Virus record (IMG/VR): IMGVR_UViG_3300027489_000017
Location: 1-29,253 of that record
DNA: 29,253 nucleotides
Origin: a virus
Direction: 5' to 3' (one strand)
Shown: positions 16,141 to 22,268 of the stretch, one piece after another
Layout of the letters: each line of letters begins with the position of its first letter
Position numbering within the stretch: position 1 is the first letter of the stretch
The notes under the pieces: generated by a model
Told to the model about the DNA's origin: nothing
The model's database searches: none
Seen by the model: the letters and a program-made list of their open reading frames with translations, nothing else
Translations under genes and position numbers: made by a program

Positions 16141-16805
16141 GTGTTCTTTCCTTTAATTTGATAATCTTTAAATACAGTCCCTTTGGTTGCATCACCCTTC
16201 CAGCATTCGTTTACCCACCCACGTTTGCCTGATTTGTAGGTGCGCCAATGTCCACGTACTTGATGCCGGCGTGGGCTGGCGTGTGTGCCGCCTTGATAGT
16301 CATTTTTTAATTTTGGGGGTTCTATTTCTACTGTGTGCCAATCAAAAGATATTGCTGATTTGCCTTTTAATTGTCGTTTTTGATTTATAAAAGTGCGCTT
16401 TGGAGTAGGGCAGTAACCCTGGGAATGTTTAGCAAGTTTTATCAATACGGCGAGCACCATTCGGTGGACTGGTTTTACATCTTCAAGACTAATTTGTTCG
16501 TTTTTTTGATAAATTCGAAACCCATCGCTGGTAGAAACATAGGCATAGGGCGTAAAGTATTTGCCGCCATGCCACATAGAACAACCGCCGACTGTTACAG
16601 AATCGTTGGCTTTGGTTAGCCATAGGGCAAAATCTTTTCCCTGCGTATCTAAACCAACAATTCCGGTTCTTTTTGATGGCAAGTTCATTAAAAATTCGGC
16701 TGGCACTTTAGTGTCTAATGCAGACTCCATTTGTCCAACATCAAACCATAGTGCTGTTTCTGGTTCTGGAGCAAACTTTACCGCTTTGCAAACTAATGGC
16801 GTCAT
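16137..16805 (-). CDS. Conserved phage protein with C-terminal Arg/Trp-rich motif
   Basis: A 222-residue protein of unknown function. The N-terminal 150 residues form a mixed alpha/beta domain without a motif I can name. The C-terminus HASPRRHQVRGHWRTYKSGK, followed by RGWVNECWKGDATKG and ending DYQIKG, is a module I know from several environmental phage proteins in replication regions; it has no described activity. The His, Arg and Trp content suggests nucleic acid contact (inference). It is joined by 4-base overlaps on both sides. The codons around 16300-16400 are A+T-richer than the flanking genes. Confidence 0.72.
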   Translation of the reverse strand: MTPLVCKAVKFAPEPETALWFDVGQMESALDTKVPAEFLMNLPSKRTGIVGLDTQGKDFALWLTKANDSVTVGGCSMWHGGKYFTPYAYVSTSDGFRIYQKNEQISLEDVKPVHRMVLAVLIKLAKHSQGYCPTPKRTFINQKRQLKGKSAISFDWHTVEIEPPKLKNDYQGGTHASPRRHQVRGHWRTYKSGKRGWVNECWKGDATKGTVFKDYQIKGKNT

Positions 16806-16969
16806 ATCGGTGCGTCCTCAACTTGGTTAAGTTTTTGCAGTTCGTATTCTTTGATTTGCTTGCGTGTCCAGGGCACTGCACCTGTGGCTGGTGGAAAAGG
16901 CCAATTCGCAATTTGCTTTTGTTTTTTGGGTTTGCGTGTTCGTGTGGTGTCGTATGTTTTCATAGTCAT
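16802..16969 (-). CDS. Small basic protein
   Basis: A 55-residue protein (MTMKTYDTTRTRKPKKQKQI...) with a Lys/Arg-rich N-terminus and the motif WPFPPATGAVPWTRKQIKEY. I do not recognise a family. It is supported by ATGA overlaps with the genes on both sides and an AGGA SD, which fit the pattern of the whole cassette. ATG 16963 is a possible second start. Cytoplasmic, no membrane segment; perhaps DNA-binding by charge. Confidence 0.7.
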   Translation of the reverse strand: MTMKTYDTTRTRKPKKQKQIANWPFPPATGAVPWTRKQIKEYELQKLNQVEDAPI

Positions 16970-17175
16970 AGTTCCTGAATTGTGATGCGGTAGGCTTTGC
17001 CTTGCATATCAAGTACGTCTATGGTTTTCATGGTGCTGGCAAATTCGTCATTTGCGCCGAGGTGAAATTGAATTCGCCCGACCTCGTTAAGTATTTGCTC
17101 GCTATCGTTTGTGAGCAAATTTTTCTGGATCAGGTGGGCTATATAGTCGCAATACGCTAGTTTGATTGTTTTCAC
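16966..17175 (-). CDS. Small protein of unknown function
   Basis: A 69-residue protein with a GTG start that overlaps the P-like gene's stop (GTGA) and has an AAAGGC SD seven bases upstream. It begins KTIKLAYCDYIAHLIQKNLL, a helix, and ends in a beta-hairpin-like MKTIDVLDMQGKAYRITIQE. I do not recognise it. It is in the replication cassette and may be an accessory of replication, from position only. Confidence 0.7.
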   Translation of the reverse strand: MKTIKLAYCDYIAHLIQKNLLTNDSEQILNEVGRIQFHLGANDEFASTMKTIDVLDMQGKAYRITIQEL

Positions 17176-17573
17176 TTTTTTGCCTTTAGGTTAAGAGTTG
17201 CGAAAATTTCACAAATGCGCTGGCGGTTCTGGTCGAGTTCTGCCTGCGTCCATTTGCGCTCGATCGCTTGCATTGGTGGTGGCCGATATGACTGTCTAAG
17301 CATCTGCACAAACTGCGGAAGGGTGGGAGGCTCTGTCGGGAGGTTTTCCAGCACCTGCCGAATGGTGTCTGGTGAGTCGTGCCAGCCGCCTAGTTTTTCT
17401 GCCCAGTGGTTCATGGCGTTGACGATGCCTGCGTCATTGCCGTCTGGGAGAATCTGGCCTGTTTTCCACATATTGAGGAATCTCGACCCGTAGTTGCCTT
17501 GCATGGTGGCAAAGATGCGTTGCACCCAGTTATCGGGTAATCGCCGGGACTGATTCGATGATGGTTGGATCAT
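17172..17573 (-). CDS. Replication protein P-like (helicase loader)
   Basis: A 133-residue protein resembling the N-terminal part of lambda P: NWVQRIFATMQGNYGSRFLN (about 15-34), a Trp-rich stretch (MNHWAEKLGGWHDSPDTIRQ) and then LENLPTEPPTLPQFVQMLRQ. The TEPPTLPQF motif is typical of the group. Lambda P (233 residues) brings host DnaB to the origin; this copy is shorter and may lack the C-terminal DnaB-interacting part. Immediately upstream, overlapping by 44 bases, is the DUF1376 protein, which would play the O-like origin-binding part. It acts in replication initiation (inference from family and pairing). Confidence 0.72.
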   Translation of the reverse strand: MIQPSSNQSRRLPDNWVQRIFATMQGNYGSRFLNMWKTGQILPDGNDAGIVNAMNHWAEKLGGWHDSPDTIRQVLENLPTEPPTLPQFVQMLRQSYRPPPMQAIERKWTQAELDQNRQRICEIFATLNLKAKK

Positions 17574-18252
17574 TGGTCAAATTCCTTTCGTCTCCGAAGA
17601 TGGCTCGAGCCGCCGCCAGATTGCGCTCAGGGAAGGCGTTTGCAGTTTTCTGGGGTCTGGATACCCATTCGGCATGAAAACCTTGCCAGCCCCTGGCCGC
17701 GCACTGCTCGATGGCTTGTTGCAAAGTCCAGTTGACAATGCTGGCCTGTTTTTTGATCGCTTGGAGAACTGTCTCGGTCACTGGCCCTGCTCGCTTGGCT
17801 TTCCTGACTTGCAACCAGTCGTCCCAAATCAAGGGGTCAACGTCTATGGGACAAGAAACAGCGGAACGCTGTTTTTTCTTTGGTTCTTGGTTCTTGGTTA
17901 TTGGTTCTTGGTTTATGGTTGGTAATGGGGTGGCATTGGAAGTCTTGTTCCACCGCTTTGCCGCCCCACGCTTGCCTGCGTCCTGCTGTTCGTGAAACTT
18001 GGCGATTTCCTGGTCTGCTCTGCTGTTGCGAAAAAGGTCTCCATCTCGTTCAAACATATCGTGCAGGACTGTCTCAACCGTGTCTGGTGGGGTGCGTATT
18101 CGCCTGGAAATTTTCTCAATGTCCGACATGGCAATGGGTTGCTCTGTGTCATAGTACCAGTCCAACAAACGCCGGTAAGTCAAGTCCTGGTCGTTGGTCA
18201 GGTGGGCTGTTGCGGCCCGGTAATCCCCGATGTGAAATTGGTAATAGTGCAT
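17530..18252 (-). CDS. DUF1376 replication initiation protein
   Basis: A 240-residue protein. Residues 1-100, starting MHYYQFHIGDYRAATAHLTN and containing DLTYRRLLDWYYDTEQPI, are the DUF1376/YdaU domain, a winged-helix-type domain found in phage replication genes. A Gln/Pro-rich linker (about 107-130) leads to a C-terminal region with WDDWLQVRKAKRAGPVTETV and GWQGFHAEWV, a helical module shared by many phage replication proteins. It likely binds the origin and recruits the P-like protein. The SD AAAGGA lies five bases before ATG 18252, and a -10 box sits just upstream. Its 3' end overlaps the P-like gene by 44 bases. Confidence 0.87.
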   Translation of the reverse strand: MHYYQFHIGDYRAATAHLTNDQDLTYRRLLDWYYDTEQPIAMSDIEKISRRIRTPPDTVETVLHDMFERDGDLFRNSRADQEIAKFHEQQDAGKRGAAKRWNKTSNATPLPTINQEPITKNQEPKKKQRSAVSCPIDVDPLIWDDWLQVRKAKRAGPVTETVLQAIKKQASIVNWTLQQAIEQCAARGWQGFHAEWVSRPQKTANAFPERNLAAARAIFGDERNLTNDPTIIESVPAITR

Positions 18253-18288
18253 GATTTCCTTTCGTTTTGTGAGTTAAGGGGCAGAAGT

Positions 18289-18294
18289 ATTATA
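18289..18294 (-). promoter_or_regulatory. Promoter -10 box of the replication genes
   Basis: On the minus strand TATAAT, preceded by TATGTA-like A/T-rich bases and followed by ACTTC, lies about 40 bases before the DUF1376 start. The same TATAATACTTC word is in the divergent promoter at 18683. I see no good -35 at 16-18 bases, so activity may need an activator or a phage-modified polymerase. It would start a transcript separate from rusA. Confidence 0.5.
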
Positions 18295-18303
18295 TACATC
18301 ACT

Positions 18304-18657
18304 TCACGAAACAGGGGAATCTATTACAACCCGGCACTCGCCGCCTTTTTTTTGCTCTCTGCGGACGATAAGCAGGCGATCAACTTGCCCGTCATCTTTG
18401 AACACGCCAGCCTGGGTAAGTGCATCCAACAAAGGTTTGGCAATGTTGTCTATGTCACGAACTCGCTTGTCTGGTGGGTGCAAAAAAACGATCAAATTGA
18501 TCCTGGCATCGCCAAGGCCAGGATGTTCTGAAAGGATAAAAGTTGCTTCGACTTCGGCTTTGAATTCACGCGCTCGCTTGGTGAGGAATCGTTGCGAACC
18601 TTTGAAACCCCAGTACGTATTGACGCTGGGGGGATAAGGCAAAGTTAAATTTAGCAC
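18304..18657 (-). CDS. rusA: RusA family crossover junction endodeoxyribonuclease
   Basis: A 117-residue Holliday junction resolvase. PYPPSVNTYWGF at 7-18 and the catalytic stretch PPDKRVRDIDNIAKPLLDAL (acidic D68 and D70), then GVFKDDGQV with D88/D89, match E. coli RusA (120 residues; D70, D72 and D91 essential). It cuts branched DNA made by recombination or replication and prepares concatemers for packaging. The start is GTG with GGAG eight bases upstream. Its SD lies over the -35 region of the rightward promoter, so the two directions may interfere. It is the first gene of the minus-strand cassette. Confidence 0.94.
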   Translation of the reverse strand: MLNLTLPYPPSVNTYWGFKGSQRFLTKRAREFKAEVEATFILSEHPGLGDARINLIVFLHPPDKRVRDIDNIAKPLLDALTQAGVFKDDGQVDRLLIVRREQKKGGECRVVIDSPVS

Positions 18658-18688
18658 TTGTCATACTCCGGTGGGATGTGTTTATAAT
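18658..18688 (+). promoter_or_regulatory. Rightward early promoter
   Basis: TTGTCA at 18658-18663 and a perfect TATAAT at 18683-18688, separated by 19 bases (two more than ideal), followed by ACTTC. It is in the divergent gap between rusA and the 111-residue protein gene and would start the recombination operon. The nearly palindromic GTATTATA box might also serve leftward transcription. Confidence 0.6.
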
Positions 18689-18694
18689 ACTTCA

Positions 18695-18709
18695 CCACGA
18701 TCATTGTGG
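18695..18709. promoter_or_regulatory. Operator-like dyad after the rightward promoter
   Basis: CCACGAT-C-ATTGTGG is symmetrical in six of seven positions about a central C. It starts 6 bases past the -10 box, covering roughly +1 to +15 of the expected transcript, a typical repressor position. The binding protein is unknown. Confidence 0.4.
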
Positions 18710-18730
18710 CCATTACGAAAGGGTGTAATC

Positions 18731-19066
18731 ATGACAAGATTTGGTAGAGCGTACGACGATTGGCTGGAGGCTTCGTATCAGGAGCAGGCCGACAAAGATG
18801 CGGCGATCGACGAGATTGCAAGCGAACTGATGCAGGACGAGTACAACCCCCAGGACGTCGATGTGTTCCTGGCGGCGATTGACGATGCTTGCCTGTATTC
18901 CATTCGAGAAAAACTCAAAACGATTTTGTCTGAGGGGCAAGGTTACTTGGCCCTGGGCGAAGCAATTTGGGATGCTGTGCACGACCACGAGTTGCGTGCG
19001 GCTAACGCTTTGGCGGCAGAGCGATACAACGCTGGCCTGCGAAGTGACTTTGACGAACCGTATTAA
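18731..19066 (+). CDS. Unknown acidic early protein
   Basis: A 111-residue acidic helical protein (ASYQEQADKDAAIDEIASEL, later DVDVFLAAIDDACL). I do not recognise a family. ATG 18731 has AAAGGG at a good distance, so the longer frame from 18671, which would begin over the promoter, is rejected. It is the first gene of the rightward operon, 22 bases before the DUF1071 gene. An adaptor or inhibitor role would be speculation. Confidence 0.8.
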   Translation: MTRFGRAYDDWLEASYQEQADKDAAIDEIASELMQDEYNPQDVDVFLAAIDDACLYSIREKLKTILSEGQGYLALGEAIWDAVHDHELRAANALAAERYNAGLRSDFDEPY

Positions 19067-19088
19067 ACATTCAAAAGGACTTTCACAC

Positions 19089-19748
19089 ATGAAAAATTTC
19101 AACGACTTGCGGCTTATTAACGTCAATGAGCATGCAGAAAAAAAGGACGGGTTAACGTACCTGTCGTGGGCGTGGGCATGGGATGTGTTCAAACAGCATT
19201 GCCCGGAAGCGCAATACGAAGTGATCAAATCAGTGGCTGGTTTGCCTTATTTCGAAAGTGCAGCAGGTGCGATGGTTTACACCAAAGTGACTGCAATGGG
19301 GCAGACGCACGAAATGTGGTTGCCTGTTATGGACGGCAAAAACAAGGCTATGAAATCGGCCCCGTATACGTACACGGTGCGTGATTACAAAACGAAACAG
19401 ATGGTGGAAAAAACTGTCGAAGCGTACACGATGTTTGACGTTAACAAAACGCTCATGCGTTGTTTGGTGAAAAATCTTGCGATGTTTGGCCTGGGGCTGT
19501 ATATCTACGCTGGCGAAGATTTGCCAACCGAGGGCGAACCCGAGCCGATTGATTTGGTTCCGTTGCTGGCAAAAATTGATCAGGCGTTAACGCTGGACGA
19601 GTTGCGTATGGTCTATGTGGCCGCCGTGAAAGAGGTGCGCGGCGATCAGCCTTCGATGAGGGCTTTAGAGTCTGCAAAGGATGAGCGTAAAAAAGCAATT
19701 CAGGACTCTGCAAAAACGGAAGGGGCGCAAGATGGCGAGACAAATTAA
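19089..19748 (+). CDS. DUF1071 single-strand annealing protein (Sak3-like)
   Basis: A 219-residue protein of the DUF1071 family, related to the Sak3/Erf-Rad52-type annealing proteins of phages. LTYLSWAWAWDVF (22-34), WLPVMDGKNKAMK, and NKTLMRCLVKNLAMFGLGLY followed by IYAGEDLP are the family's landmarks. It would coat single strands made by the YqaJ exonuclease coded two genes on and pair them with complementary DNA. The acidic/charged C-terminal 60 residues probably bind partners. ATG 19089 has AAAAGGA upstream; the earlier in-frame ATG 18861 lies within another gene. The last 17 bases overlap the next gene. Confidence 0.9.
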   Translation: MKNFNDLRLINVNEHAEKKDGLTYLSWAWAWDVFKQHCPEAQYEVIKSVAGLPYFESAAGAMVYTKVTAMGQTHEMWLPVMDGKNKAMKSAPYTYTVRDYKTKQMVEKTVEAYTMFDVNKTLMRCLVKNLAMFGLGLYIYAGEDLPTEGEPEPIDLVPLLAKIDQALTLDELRMVYVAAVKEVRGDQPSMRALESAKDERKKAIQDSAKTEGAQDGETN

Positions 19749-19938
19749 GGGCTGGAGGTGGTTCACCTCGTCGTTGTCTGTGGGCGTCGTGATGGTAGAG
19801 GATGAGTACGACGGCCTGCTGTATTACATTGGCCCATCAAACAACAACGATGAAGTCAAGGACGTGGAATGGATTGCGTCGTGGGGCGCAAAATTTCCGA
19901 AATCGGCTGGCGATGTTCTTTTTGGGGTTCAAAAATGA
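19732..19938 (+). CDS. Small unknown protein between annealase and exonuclease
   Basis: A 68-residue beta-rich protein (QIKGWRWFTSSLSVGVVMVE, then WIASWGAKFP). Its SD is GGAAGGGG and the start overlaps the DUF1071 gene by 17 bases. The stop overlaps the exonuclease ATG (ATGA). Small proteins with a KGWRW-TSSLSVG start occur in other phages without known function. Its place suggests it may modulate the recombination pair. Confidence 0.75.
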   Translation: MARQIKGWRWFTSSLSVGVVMVEDEYDGLLYYIGPSNNNDEVKDVEWIASWGAKFPKSAGDVLFGVQK

Positions 19939-20561
19939 ATCAGCCATTCATTCATGTAGAACAGGGCACACCGGAGTGGAAAGCGGCTCGAATGGGTCAT
20001 GTGACTGCTAGCGGCATCGCTAACGTGATGGCAAAAGGCAAGGACAAATCCGAGGCTGTGACTCGTTACAAATACAAGGTCCAGATAGTGGCCGAGCGTA
20101 TGACTGGCGTAGCGGCTGAGTCGTATGCGAGTGCGGCTATGGAATGGGGTGTCGAGCAAGAGCAATATGCGGTAATTGCATACGAGGCTGTGCTCGCTAC
20201 TTTGGTGGACAAGACTGGGTTTTGGCTACACCCCGAAATTAAATGGCTGGGCGTGTCACCTGACCGCTTGGTCGACACCGATGGGCTGGTCGAGGTGAAG
20301 TGTCCGAACACGACTACGCACCTCGGGTATCTGTTCGAGAATCGAATCCCGCCTGAGTATTACAAGCAGATTCAATGTCAACTGTGGGTGACGGGTCGTC
20401 AGTGGTGCGACTTCGTTTCCTACGATCCCCGACTGCCCAAGCGTAATCAGTTGCTGATTGTGCGGACAGGCCGCGATGAAAAACTCATTGCGGAAATGCG
20501 TACCGAGGTCGAAAAATTCCTGGCCGAAGTCGAATCGTTAATCATCAAGTTGGAGTCGTAA
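19935..20561 (+). CDS. YqaJ-family recombination exonuclease (lambda Exo-like)
   Basis: A 208-residue PD-(D/E)XK exonuclease. GTPEWKAARMGHVTAS at 11-26 is the N-terminal hallmark, MEWGVEQE at 69-76 holds the conserved Glu, and SPDRLVDTDGLVEVKCPNTT carries D110 and E120-V-K122. YYKQIQCQLWVTGRQWCDFV completes the core. All catalytic residues are present. It would degrade one strand from DNA ends for the DUF1071 annealing protein, as in the lambda Red system. It starts at ATG 19935 with a 4-base overlap on the gene before. Confidence 0.94.
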   Translation: MNQPFIHVEQGTPEWKAARMGHVTASGIANVMAKGKDKSEAVTRYKYKVQIVAERMTGVAAESYASAAMEWGVEQEQYAVIAYEAVLATLVDKTGFWLHPEIKWLGVSPDRLVDTDGLVEVKCPNTTTHLGYLFENRIPPEYYKQIQCQLWVTGRQWCDFVSYDPRLPKRNQLLIVRTGRDEKLIAEMRTEVEKFLAEVESLIIKLES

Positions 20562-20563
20562 TC

Positions 20564-20866
20564 ATGGAAGAAAACCCGATAACTGAAAGCATTAAGCATT
20601 TGCAACATTGTGGCTGGACGAAGGACGAAGCAAGGAATTTGCTCAAGGCTTTGTATAGCGATGATGCGGAGCAACTATGGGAGTTCGCCCCAGAGTGGAT
20701 CGAAATGGTCGGTGAAGCAAAAATGCAAATTGCAATGTATGAGGTCGTTGCAAAGGGGCTGGCGAATGTAACTAAGCGCGATGGCGAATGGTTCTATGCG
20801 CTGTCAAAAACTGGTGTCGAAGTTGGTAAGCAATTAGAGGAAGGGCAAGAAAATGGCGGTCAATAA
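20564..20866 (+). CDS. Unknown protein between exonuclease and SSB
   Basis: A 100-residue helical acidic protein: a DUF-like start [20 protein letters not shown], a middle [20 protein letters not shown] and a C-terminal [20 protein letters not shown]. No motif that I can name. It starts 2 bases after the exonuclease stop and overlaps the ssb start by 14 bases, so it belongs to the recombination operon. A DNA-repair accessory role is inference. Confidence 0.78.
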   Translation: MEENPITESIKHLQHCGWTKDEARNLLKALYSDDAEQLWEFAPEWIEMVGEAKMQIAMYEVVAKGLANVTKRDGEWFYALSKTGVEVGKQLEEGQENGGQ

Positions 20867-21284
20867 ATTTATCGGTATCGGAAACCTGGGACGCGACGTA
20901 GAGTTGCGGTTCATGCCTGACGGCAAGGCTGTGGCGAATTTCAGTATCGCTATTTCTGAAAAATACAAAGACAAATCGACTGGTGAGCAAAAAGAGGTCA
21001 CCGAGTGGGTCAACGTGGCTTTGTTTGGGCGGCTGGCTGAGATCGCTGGCGAGTACCTGGGCAAAGGATCAAAGGTCTACATTGAGGGCAAACTCAAGAC
21101 GGAAAAATACACGAAGGACGGCATCGATCGGTACTCGACCAAAATCATTGGCGAAAAAATGGATATGCTGACCTCAAAAGGGGAGAGCAAACCGAGCCGT
21201 GCCGAAGGTGCTCAAGCCGCCCAGGAAAAAGCGAAGGCAAATCCAGAAGGGTTTGACGATATGGACGACGACATTCCGTTCTAA
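20853..21284 (+). CDS. ssb: Single-stranded DNA-binding protein
   Basis: A 143-residue SSB. The OB-fold starts at [20 protein letters not shown] and includes [34 protein letters not shown] and [16 protein letters not shown]. The last 35 residues are a disordered Ala/Lys/Asp tail ending DDDIPF, the acidic tip by which SSB calls in other replication proteins. It protects single strands at the fork and for recombination. The SD GAGGAAGGGC is inside the preceding gene. Confidence 0.97.
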   Translation: MAVNKFIGIGNLGRDVELRFMPDGKAVANFSIAISEKYKDKSTGEQKEVTEWVNVALFGRLAEIAGEYLGKGSKVYIEGKLKTEKYTKDGIDRYSTKIIGEKMDMLTSKGESKPSRAEGAQAAQEKAKANPEGFDDMDDDIPF

Positions 21285-21293
21285 GGGGCTGAT

Positions 21294-21443
21294 ATGGCAC
21301 ACATCGTTGGATTGTTCTGCATAGGGGCGTGGCTGACTCACATATTTACCTGTTTCGCTACTGCCGCCTGGGGGTTCCTGCTGGCTGGGGCGGTGTTTTT
21401 CCCGATAGGGATATTGCACGGGTTTTACCTGTGGTTCACCTAG
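21294..21443 (+). CDS. Small membrane protein (49 residues)
   Basis: MAHIVGLFCIGAWLTHIFTC, then AWGFLLAGAVFFPIGILHGF. Two membrane helices with few charges, ending YLWFT. Proteins of this size with a GAWLTH...GA-FFP-G-HG pattern are common in the early region of phages and have no known function. SD AAGGGG is 5 bases before the ATG and the start is 10 bases after ssb. It is too short for routine ORF calling but its pattern is one I recognise. A terminator follows 31 bases later, so it ends the recombination operon. Confidence 0.82.
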   Translation: MAHIVGLFCIGAWLTHIFTCFATAAWGFLLAGAVFFPIGILHGFYLWFT

Positions 21444-21474
21444 AATGACGGGATTGCAGTAGCCATGCAAGTTC

Positions 21475-21504
21475 GCCCTGGGTTCGCGCCTGGGGCTTTT
21501 TTTT
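21475..21504 (+). terminator. Rho-independent terminator after the recombination operon
   Basis: GCCCTGGG-TTCGCG-CCTGGGGC forms an 8-base stem with two G-T wobbles, followed by eight T (21497-21504). It ends the operon from the 18683 promoter and separates it from the promoter at 21558. Confidence 0.85.
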
Positions 21505-21529
21505 GCCTGCGTATTGACCCGTCAGTCAT

Positions 21530-21559
21530 AAATAGTTGCAAAAATTTGCGAAATAGTTT
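21530..21559. promoter_or_regulatory. Direct repeats around a palindrome before the second promoter
   Basis: AAATAGTTG at 21530 and AAATAGTTT at 21551 are 21 bases apart, two helical turns. Between them lies GCAAA-AA-TTTGC (21538-21549), a perfect palindrome. The second repeat touches the -35 box. This is the layout of an activator or repressor site; the protein is unknown. Confidence 0.45.
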
Positions 21560-21586
21560 GTAACGAACCGAAATCCGTGGTGTAAT
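21558..21586 (+). promoter_or_regulatory. Second rightward promoter
   Basis: TTGTAA (21558-21563), 17 bases, TGTAAT (21581-21586), followed by ACTTC as in the 18683 promoter. It precedes the small-gene operon starting at 21629. Confidence 0.65.
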
Positions 21587-21591
21587 ACTTC

Positions 21592-21609
21592 TATGGCGAT
21601 GTTGCCATA
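21592..21609. promoter_or_regulatory. Operator-like dyad after the second promoter
   Basis: TATGGC-GATGTT-GCCATA is a perfect 6-base inverted repeat starting 5 bases past the -10 box, in the same place as the dyad after the 18683 promoter, though the sequence differs. It may bind a regulator or form an mRNA 5' hairpin. Confidence 0.4.
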
Positions 21610-21628
21610 TTTTGAAAACGGAGCAATC

Positions 21629-21838
21629 ATGAAAAAGCAATCAAACATTTTGGGCCTGTTCGTAGTGGTGTCTGCGGCAGACGACGCTACTGTGTATCAG
21701 GTGATGGAAAAGCACGAACACGCACCTGTGTATCTGTTGGCGTACAAAACGCCGATCGGCATGGTGTCTGGTGGCTGGATGGATATTCATTACATGAAAG
21801 CCGCCACGCCTGCACAAATCCAGGCCGCTGGCTATTGA
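21629..21838 (+). CDS. Small unknown protein
   Basis: A 69-residue beta-alpha protein (MKKQSNILGLFVVVSAADDA, later PVYLLAYKTPIGMVSGGWMD). I do not recognise it. ATG 21629 with AACGGAG at a good distance is preferred over the frame's upstream ATG 21593, which lies inside the dyad next to the -10 box. It is the first gene of the second rightward operon and is followed at once by a terminator hairpin, so it may be made in excess of the genes behind it. Confidence 0.75.
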   Translation: MKKQSNILGLFVVVSAADDATVYQVMEKHEHAPVYLLAYKTPIGMVSGGWMDIHYMKAATPAQIQAAGY

Positions 21839-21847
21839 TTAACCCCG

Positions 21848-21868
21848 GGGGCTTCGGCCCCTGCTTTT
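21848..21868 (+). terminator. Intrinsic terminator or attenuator
   Basis: GGGGC-TTCG-GCCCC, a very stable 5-base stem with a UUCG loop, then TGCTTTT. It lies between the 69-residue gene and the next gene, whose ATG is only 13 bases beyond. With four T it is likely partial. Confidence 0.65.
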
Positions 21869-21880
21869 AACGGAGTAAAC

Positions 21881-22081
21881 ATGAGAAAAGAATTCACACG
21901 ACACGGCGGGGCTTTTGATCGTGGCTCTGCGGACAAGTATTACGGGCGTTCATTCGATCCGCATTACTTTGTGGGGGCTACGTATGAGTCAGAAAAAATC
22001 GTCGTTCTGACCGACGAGGAAGTGGCCGCGTATCGCCTGGGCTATGACAGCACGACTAATCAAAAGGACTGGGGGCGTTGA
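21881..22081 (+). CDS. Small conserved phage protein (RHGGAFDRGSAD type)
   Basis: A 66-residue protein with the line RHGGAFDRGSADKYYGRSFD then PHYFVGATYESEKI and AAYRLGYD. I recognise this arrangement (His-Gly-Gly-x-Tyr/Phe-Asp-Arg-Gly-Ser-Ala-Asp, Tyr-Tyr-Gly-Arg, Pro-His-Tyr) from small proteins in early regions of proteobacterial phages; function unknown. SD CGGAG precedes the ATG. It ends 2 bases before the next ATG. Confidence 0.82.
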   Translation: MRKEFTRHGGAFDRGSADKYYGRSFDPHYFVGATYESEKIVVLTDEEVAAYRLGYDSTTNQKDWGR

Positions 22082-22083
22082 TC

Positions 22084-22245
22084 ATGAAAAAAATCCTGGC
22101 CTCAATAGCAATGTTTTTGTTCACTGGTTTGCTGGGCGTGTTTTTCGCGTTCATGCTGTTGGAGTGGGCGGCTGGCTGTGGCGAAACGTATGTGGACTCT
22201 AAAGGGGTCCGTCATGCAAACGAATGTATTTTTTTGAGCAAGTAA
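22084..22245 (+). CDS. Small membrane protein with Cys pair
   Basis: A 53-residue protein: basic MKK start, membrane helix at about 4-27, then LEWAAGCGETYVDSKGVRHA and a second Cys (NECIFLSK). The two Cys (C32, C48) could form a disulfide if the C-terminus is periplasmic. I know similar small proteins with an EW-GCGE-(Y/W)VD--GVRHANEC pattern from phage early regions; function unknown. It starts two bases after the previous gene. It may act in the inner membrane on host transport or superinfection (inference). Confidence 0.8.
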   Translation: MKKILASIAMFLFTGLLGVFFAFMLLEWAAGCGETYVDSKGVRHANECIFLSK

Positions 22246-22268
22246 ACGAAACGAAAGGAAACGAAAAA

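Noticed and set aside
17880-18254. 124-codon plus-strand frame
   Set aside because: Antisense to DUF1376, Trp/Cys/Leu-rich shadow; the minus-strand domain match is clear.
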